This document shows positions 60,946 through 64,000 of a stretch of 64,000 nucleotides of DNA, in pieces. The position numbers and the translations under genes are program-made. Every line of letters starts with the position of its first letter. The stretch's first letter is position 1. This DNA comes from Rhodanobacter fulvus Jip2 (GTDB taxonomy: Bacteria > Pseudomonadota > Gammaproteobacteria > Xanthomonadales > Rhodanobacteraceae): NCBI RefSeq assembly GCF_000264315.1, contig NZ_AJXU01000007.1, positions 1-64,000 of the forward strand, given 5' to 3'. Below the pieces are notes generated by a model that was given only the letters and a program-made list of their open reading frames with translations, was not told where the DNA came from and searched no databases.

Positions 60946-62076
60946 TCAACCCAACAACCGCTCGCACACCGTGCGATACAGCGACGGCAGCTGGTCGAGT
61001 TCCACCATATCCACGCACTCGTCCACCTGGTGGATGGTGGCGTTGACCGGGCCGAGTTCCACCACTTCGGCGCCCAGCGGCGCGATGAAGCGGCCATCCG
61101 AGGTGCCACCGCCGGTGCTCTGTTCCGGGTCGATACCGCACAGCTCGCGGCACACGGCCACCACGGTTTCACGCAGCTGACCGCCTGGCGGGGTAAGGAA
61201 CGGCTCGCCGGAGAGATGCCAGTCGATGTGGAAATCCACGCCGTGGCGGCGAAGGATCGCCTCGCTGCGCGCGCGCAGGTCGTCGGCGCGGCTGGCCGTG
61301 CTGTAGCGGAAGTTGAACAGCGCCGCGAGCGTGCCGGGGATGACGTTGTTGGCGCCGGTGCCGGCGTTGATGTTGGACACCTGCATCGAGGTGGGCGGGA
61401 AATCCGCATTGCCTTCGTCCCAGCGCTCGGCGGTCAGCTCGGCCAGTGCCGGTGCCAGTGCGTGGATCGGGTTCAGCGCCTTTTCCGGATAGGCCACGTG
61501 GCCTTGCACGCCGCGCACGGTGAGCGTGGCCGACAGCGAGCCGCGACGACCGACACGGATCAGGTCACCCAGCTTTTCCTTCGCGGACGGCTCGCCCACC
61601 ACGCACCAGTCGATCTTCTCGCCCACGGCACGGAAATGCTCGACCACCTTGCGCACACCGTCGATCGCCACGCCTTCCTCGTCACTGGTGAGCAACAAAC
61701 CCACCCGCCCGCGATGCTGCGGATGAGCCGCCACGAACTGCTCCAGCGCCACCACCATCGCCGCCACCGAGCCTTTCATGTCGGCGGCGCCACGGCCGTA
61801 TAGACGTCCATCCCGAATGGATGGCTCGAACGGCGGGCTCTGCCAGGCATCCTCCGGCCCGCTGGGCACCACGTCGGTATGACCCAGGAAGGCCAGCGTG
61901 GGGCCGGCATTGCCGTGGGTGGCCCACAGATTGTCGACGTCGCCGTAACGCAGGTGCTCGATGCGGAAGCCCACGCGCTCAAGGCGCTCGGCAATCAATG
62001 GCAGGCAGCCGGCGTCGTCGGGCGTGACCGAGCGGCGGCGGATCAAATCACAGGTGAGATCGAATACGGCGGACAT
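60946..62076 (-). CDS. dapE: succinyl-diaminopimelate desuccinylase
   Basis: 376 residues, typical for DapE (E. coli 375). Metal-binding motifs [11 protein letters not shown] and [10 protein letters not shown], the catalytic acidic LTSDEEG, and [10 protein letters not shown] near the C-terminus are in place. It cleaves N-succinyl-LL-diaminopimelate to LL-diaminopimelate and succinate in the lysine and peptidoglycan pathway. It lies in the same direction as the arsC-like gene and dapD at the window end, with the VIT-type gene between. It converges with tatA, 20 bp apart. Confidence 0.95.
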   Translation of the reverse strand: MSAVFDLTCDLIRRRSVTPDDAGCLPLIAERLERVGFRIEHLRYGDVDNLWATHGNAGPTLAFLGHTDVVPSGPEDAWQSPPFEPSIRDGRLYGRGAADMKGSVAAMVVALEQFVAAHPQHRGRVGLLLTSDEEGVAIDGVRKVVEHFRAVGEKIDWCVVGEPSAKEKLGDLIRVGRRGSLSATLTVRGVQGHVAYPEKALNPIHALAPALAELTAERWDEGNADFPPTSMQVSNINAGTGANNVIPGTLAALFNFRYSTASRADDLRARSEAILRRHGVDFHIDWHLSGEPFLTPPGGQLRETVVAVCRELCGIDPEQSTGGGTSDGRFIAPLGAEVVELGPVNATIHQVDECVDMVELDQLPSLYRTVCERLLG

Positions 62077-62142
62077 GCGCTCTCGCAGAGGCAGCGGGAA
62101 AAAGGAAATCGCAGCATATCAAGCGTGCGACTCGACGTTGCC

Positions 62143-63207
62143 TCAGCCGGCCACCACCACGCCCAACACATGCCCCACCGCATAGGTGACTGCGGCGGCG
62201 GCGGCGGTGATCGCGAACTGGCGTGCGATCGAAAACAGCATGCTGCGCCCGGTGAACAGCGAGGTGCCGATACCGATCAGGGCAAGCCCGGCGGCCGTGG
62301 AGCAGGCGCTGGCAAGCAGCGCGGCCTGGCCGCCCAGGAAAAAGTACGGCGCCACCGGAAACAGCGCACCACAGGCGAACAGGCAGAACGATGAAATGGC
62401 AGCGCCCCAGGCCGAGCCACCCAGTTCACTGGGGTCGATGCCAAGGTCCTCGCGCACCAGCATGTCCAGCGCCGCGCGCGGGGTTTCGGTGACGTGGCCG
62501 GCCAGATGCGCGGCGGCGGCGGGGTCGAGCCCTTTCTCCCGATAGATGCCGGTGATGTGGCGCAAGCCGTCTTCCGGCGCCACCGCCAGCCGCTCGGCGC
62601 GCTCGGTGATCTGCGCCTGGTAGAACTCGCGCGAGCTGTTGACCGAAAGCCATTCGCCCAGCGCCATCGAACAGGCACCGGCGACCAGGCCCGCCAGGCC
62701 CGCCAGCAACACGGCGCGATCGCCGGACGCCGCGCCGGCCATGCCCATCACCAGGCTGACGTTCGAGACCAATCCGTCGTTGGCGCCCAGCACCGCCGCG
62801 CGCAACGTGTTGCCGCTTTGCGGCCGGTCGCGCCGGCCATGCACGCCGTGCTCGTCCCGCGGAATGAAATGATCGCGATGACGGTTGCGGTCCACCGGCG
62901 TGGATTCGTGGTCGGCATGTTCCAGCCGCACCACGGTGGGCATCACGAACTCGGTGCCGAAGCGACGCGCGAACGCGCTCAGGGCGCGAACACGCAAGCC
63001 GACGCGCGCCGGGGGCACCGTTTCGCCAAGCTCGCGCAGGCGCGCCTCCCAGAAACCGGCGTTGACGGTTTCGCCCTTGGCAATGCGTCGATACGCCCGC
63101 GCCAGCCTGGCGTCGGTGGCCAGCTCGGCCAGCCGTCCATACAGCGCGGCGTTGTCGCGCTCGATGCGCAGATTGTTGCGATAGCGCCGGACCCGGTGGG
63201 TGCTCAT
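62143..63207 (-). CDS. VIT1/CCC1 family transporter with N-terminal ferritin-like remnant
   Basis: 354 residues from the ATG at 63207 (MSTHRVRRYRNNL); frames open further upstream are non-coding in character. The N-terminal helical part (about 1-135) resembles the rubrerythrin-like domain in front of VIT domains, but the second ligand motif ExxH reads ETVN, so di-iron binding is doubtful. The VIT1/CCC1 domain (about 140-354) has ANDGLVSNVSLVMG, EWLSVNSSREFY and five helices. It should transport Fe(II) or Mn(II) out of the cytoplasm. Its upstream region has five inverted repeats. Confidence 0.88.
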   Translation of the reverse strand: MSTHRVRRYRNNLRIERDNAALYGRLAELATDARLARAYRRIAKGETVNAGFWEARLRELGETVPPARVGLRVRALSAFARRFGTEFVMPTVVRLEHADHESTPVDRNRHRDHFIPRDEHGVHGRRDRPQSGNTLRAAVLGANDGLVSNVSLVMGMAGAASGDRAVLLAGLAGLVAGACSMALGEWLSVNSSREFYQAQITERAERLAVAPEDGLRHITGIYREKGLDPAAAAHLAGHVTETPRAALDMLVREDLGIDPSELGGSAWGAAISSFCLFACGALFPVAPYFFLGGQAALLASACSTAAGLALIGIGTSLFTGRSMLFSIARQFAITAAAAAVTYAVGHVLGVVVAG

Positions 63208-63228
63208 ATCCGTGGACTCAGAGTTTGT

Positions 63229-63369
63229 GAGGAAAACCACTTCCTGTGGTTTTCCTCTATCGCGCTTCCGGCACAGGCCCGGAAGCGCTCACGCGGACCC
63301 ATCACTTGCGTGATCGATCCGCGCCCGGCCATCGTGGCCGGGCTTCGAGGTTGAGAAAATCACAACCTC
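63229..63369 (-). promoter_or_regulatory. array of five consecutive inverted repeats upstream of the VIT-type gene
   Basis: Perfect stems occur at 63229-63257 (12 bp, GAGGAAAACCAC with loop TTCCT), 63262-63288 (10 bp, GCGCTTCCGG), 63301-63314 (5 bp, ATCAC), 63324-63342 (7 bp, CCCGGCC) and 63347-63369 (7 bp, GAGGTTG). They fill most of the gap between the arsC-like stop and the VIT start. No U-run follows any of them, so a simple terminator is not obvious; a structured leader is possible. Confidence 0.6.
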
Positions 63370-63735
63370 TCAGCGACCAAACAGCTTCTTGAAGCCGTTG
63401 TCGCTGAAGCCCACGCTGACCGCGCCGTCGGCTTGCACGACCACGGGGCGGCGGATCAGCGCGGGGTATTCCTTCAGCAGCAAGGTCCACTCCGGATCGC
63501 TGCCGGGGTTCTTGCGCTGCGGCAGCAGGTTGCGCCAGGTGGTGGACGATTTGTTGACCAGCTTTTCCCAGCCACCGAGCTGCGCCGCCCACGCTTTCAA
63601 CGTGGCTGCCGGCACCGGGTTGGCGCGGTAGTCGATGAAGTCGTGGGCCACGTCGAAGCGGGCCAGCCAGTTGCGGGCCTTCTTGCAGGTATCGCAGTTG
63701 GGAAGGCCGTAAAGCGTCGGTTCGGTCACGCGCAA
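63370..63735 (-). CDS. ArsC/Spx family reductase-like protein (YffB-like)
   Basis: 121 residues of the thioredoxin-like ArsC/Spx fold. The N-terminal motif is YGLPNCDTCKKARNW (CxxC with the first cysteine of ArsC) and the C-terminal signature is IRRPVVV. The proteins are often called arsenate reductase, but the YffB/MgsR branch is glutathione-linked and its true role is unclear. The order dapE-(VIT)-this gene-dapD resembles Xanthomonadales lysine clusters, so cotranscription with dapD is possible. Confidence 0.88.
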   Translation of the reverse strand: MRVTEPTLYGLPNCDTCKKARNWLARFDVAHDFIDYRANPVPAATLKAWAAQLGGWEKLVNKSSTTWRNLLPQRKNPGSDPEWTLLLKEYPALIRRPVVVQADGAVSVGFSDNGFKKLFGR

Positions 63736-63739
63736 TTCC

Positions 63740-63817
63740 TGTAGGAGCGGCTTCAGCCGCGATGCTCTTGCCTTGGAGGTTTCAGAGCAGAAGCATCGCG
63801 ACTGAAGTCGCTCCCAC
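63740..63817. repeat. dispersed palindromic repeat, copy D
   Basis: TGTAGGAGCGGCTTCAGCCG and the arm CGACTGAAGTCGCTCCCACC are inverted copies, with CATCGCG inside each. It lies between dapD and the arsC-like gene. Same family as copies A-C. Confidence 0.92.
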
Positions 63818-63836
63818 CCATCCCCGGAGAATTTTG

Positions 63837-64000
63837 CTACAGCGCGCGCAGCAGCTCGTTGATGCCGGTCTTGCTGCGGGTTTTCTCGTCCACCTGCTTC
63901 ACGATGATGGCGGCGTAGAGGCTGTGGCTGCCGTCCTTGGCGGGAAGATTGCCGGCGACCACCACGCTGCCGGCGGGCACGCGGCCGTAGCTGGTTTCGC
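63837..64000 (-). CDS. dapD: tetrahydrodipicolinate N-succinyltransferase, C-terminal fragment
   Basis: Only the last 54 codons lie in the window; the gene continues beyond it. The reading frame ends ...[29 protein letters not shown] and GINELLRAL, which is the conserved C-terminus of DapD. The complete enzyme is a left-handed beta-helix transferase acting two steps before DapE in the succinylase branch of lysine synthesis. The stop is TAG at 63837-63839. Confidence 0.9.
   Translation of the reverse strand, partial: ETSYGRVPAGSVVVAGNLPAKDGSHSLYAAIIVKQVDEKTRSKTGINELLRAL

Noticed and set aside
63370-63735. Calling the ArsC-like gene an arsenate reductase
   Set aside because: It belongs to the short YffB/Spx-like branch, with no ars genes around it; the lysine-gene context argues for another role.

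Overview
The window is high-GC, densely coded chromosomal DNA of a gammaproteobacterium, most likely of the Xanthomonadales and probably Rhodanobacteraceae (Rhodanobacter-like). This is an inference from gene content: the dapE-arsC-dapD order at the right end, a complete nitrous oxide reductase operon of denitrifier type, two-partner secretion, and families of short interspersed palindromes typical of that order. No tRNA, rRNA, CRISPR array, complete insertion sequence or prophage was found. Almost all of the window looks like resident chromosome rather than a recently acquired island.

Layout. 0-3.4 kb: membrane-anchored glutamate-synthase-like flavoprotein, purT, and a small membrane protein. 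3.4-5.9 kb: copper delivery to cytochrome oxidase (SCO1/SenC, PCu(A)C, caa3-type CtaG) beside a DUF423 protein. 6.0-9.6 kb: a three-gene ABC exporter resembling GldA/GldF/GldG. 9.7-13.4 kb: SRPBCC/GyrI-like membrane protein and a NarL-type two-component pair. 13.5-16.6 kb: GNAT, minC, minD (TTG start), minE, then an unrecognised HExxH protein. 16.8-18.9 kb: ChaB, an AhpD-like protein, and a Bcr/CflA transporter. 19.0-19.9 kb: fluoride riboswitch, crcB and a DUF190 gene. 20-25.5 kb: cfa, a YCII protein, GNAT, a TraB/GumN protein and parC. 25.7-29.9 kb: a secreted small protein, a cytochrome c-FTR1 iron permease, ohr and a divergent AraC regulator. 30.6-35.2 kb: three regulator-plus-redox-enzyme modules (LysR with an F420-type reductase and an SDR; Rrf2 with a GliT-like flavoprotein and a methyltransferase). 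35.4-42.2 kb: a TpsB/TpsA two-partner secretion pair. 42.8-46.5 kb: a split lipoate-protein ligase and a GH3 beta-glucosidase. 46.6-50.4 kb: a Nudix hydrolase, a phosphodiester glycosidase and a penicillin-acylase-family protein. 50.6-60.9 kb: the nos operon. 60.9-64 kb: dapE, a VIT/CCC1-type transporter, an ArsC/Spx-like protein and the 3' end of dapD.

The nos operon is the clearest coordinated system. A probable FNR/Dnr-type site precedes a ferredoxin-NADP reductase-like flavoprotein. Then come the flavin transferase ApbE/NosX, NosR with its probable FMN-threonine site, NosZ, the NosDFY maturation exporter, the copper lipoprotein NosL, and TatA. NosX and NosZ both carry twin-arginine signals, which fits the terminal tatA. 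NosZ also has a lipobox directly after its Tat hydrophobic core and may be membrane anchored.

The best candidates for undescribed biology are: the predicted Tat-lipoprotein NosZ; the flavoprotein heading the nos operon; the Rrf2/GliT-like/methyltransferase module; a run of five consecutive inverted repeats between the arsC-like gene and the VIT-type transporter; and the HExxH protein after minE. All assignments come from reading the sequence; no database search was run.
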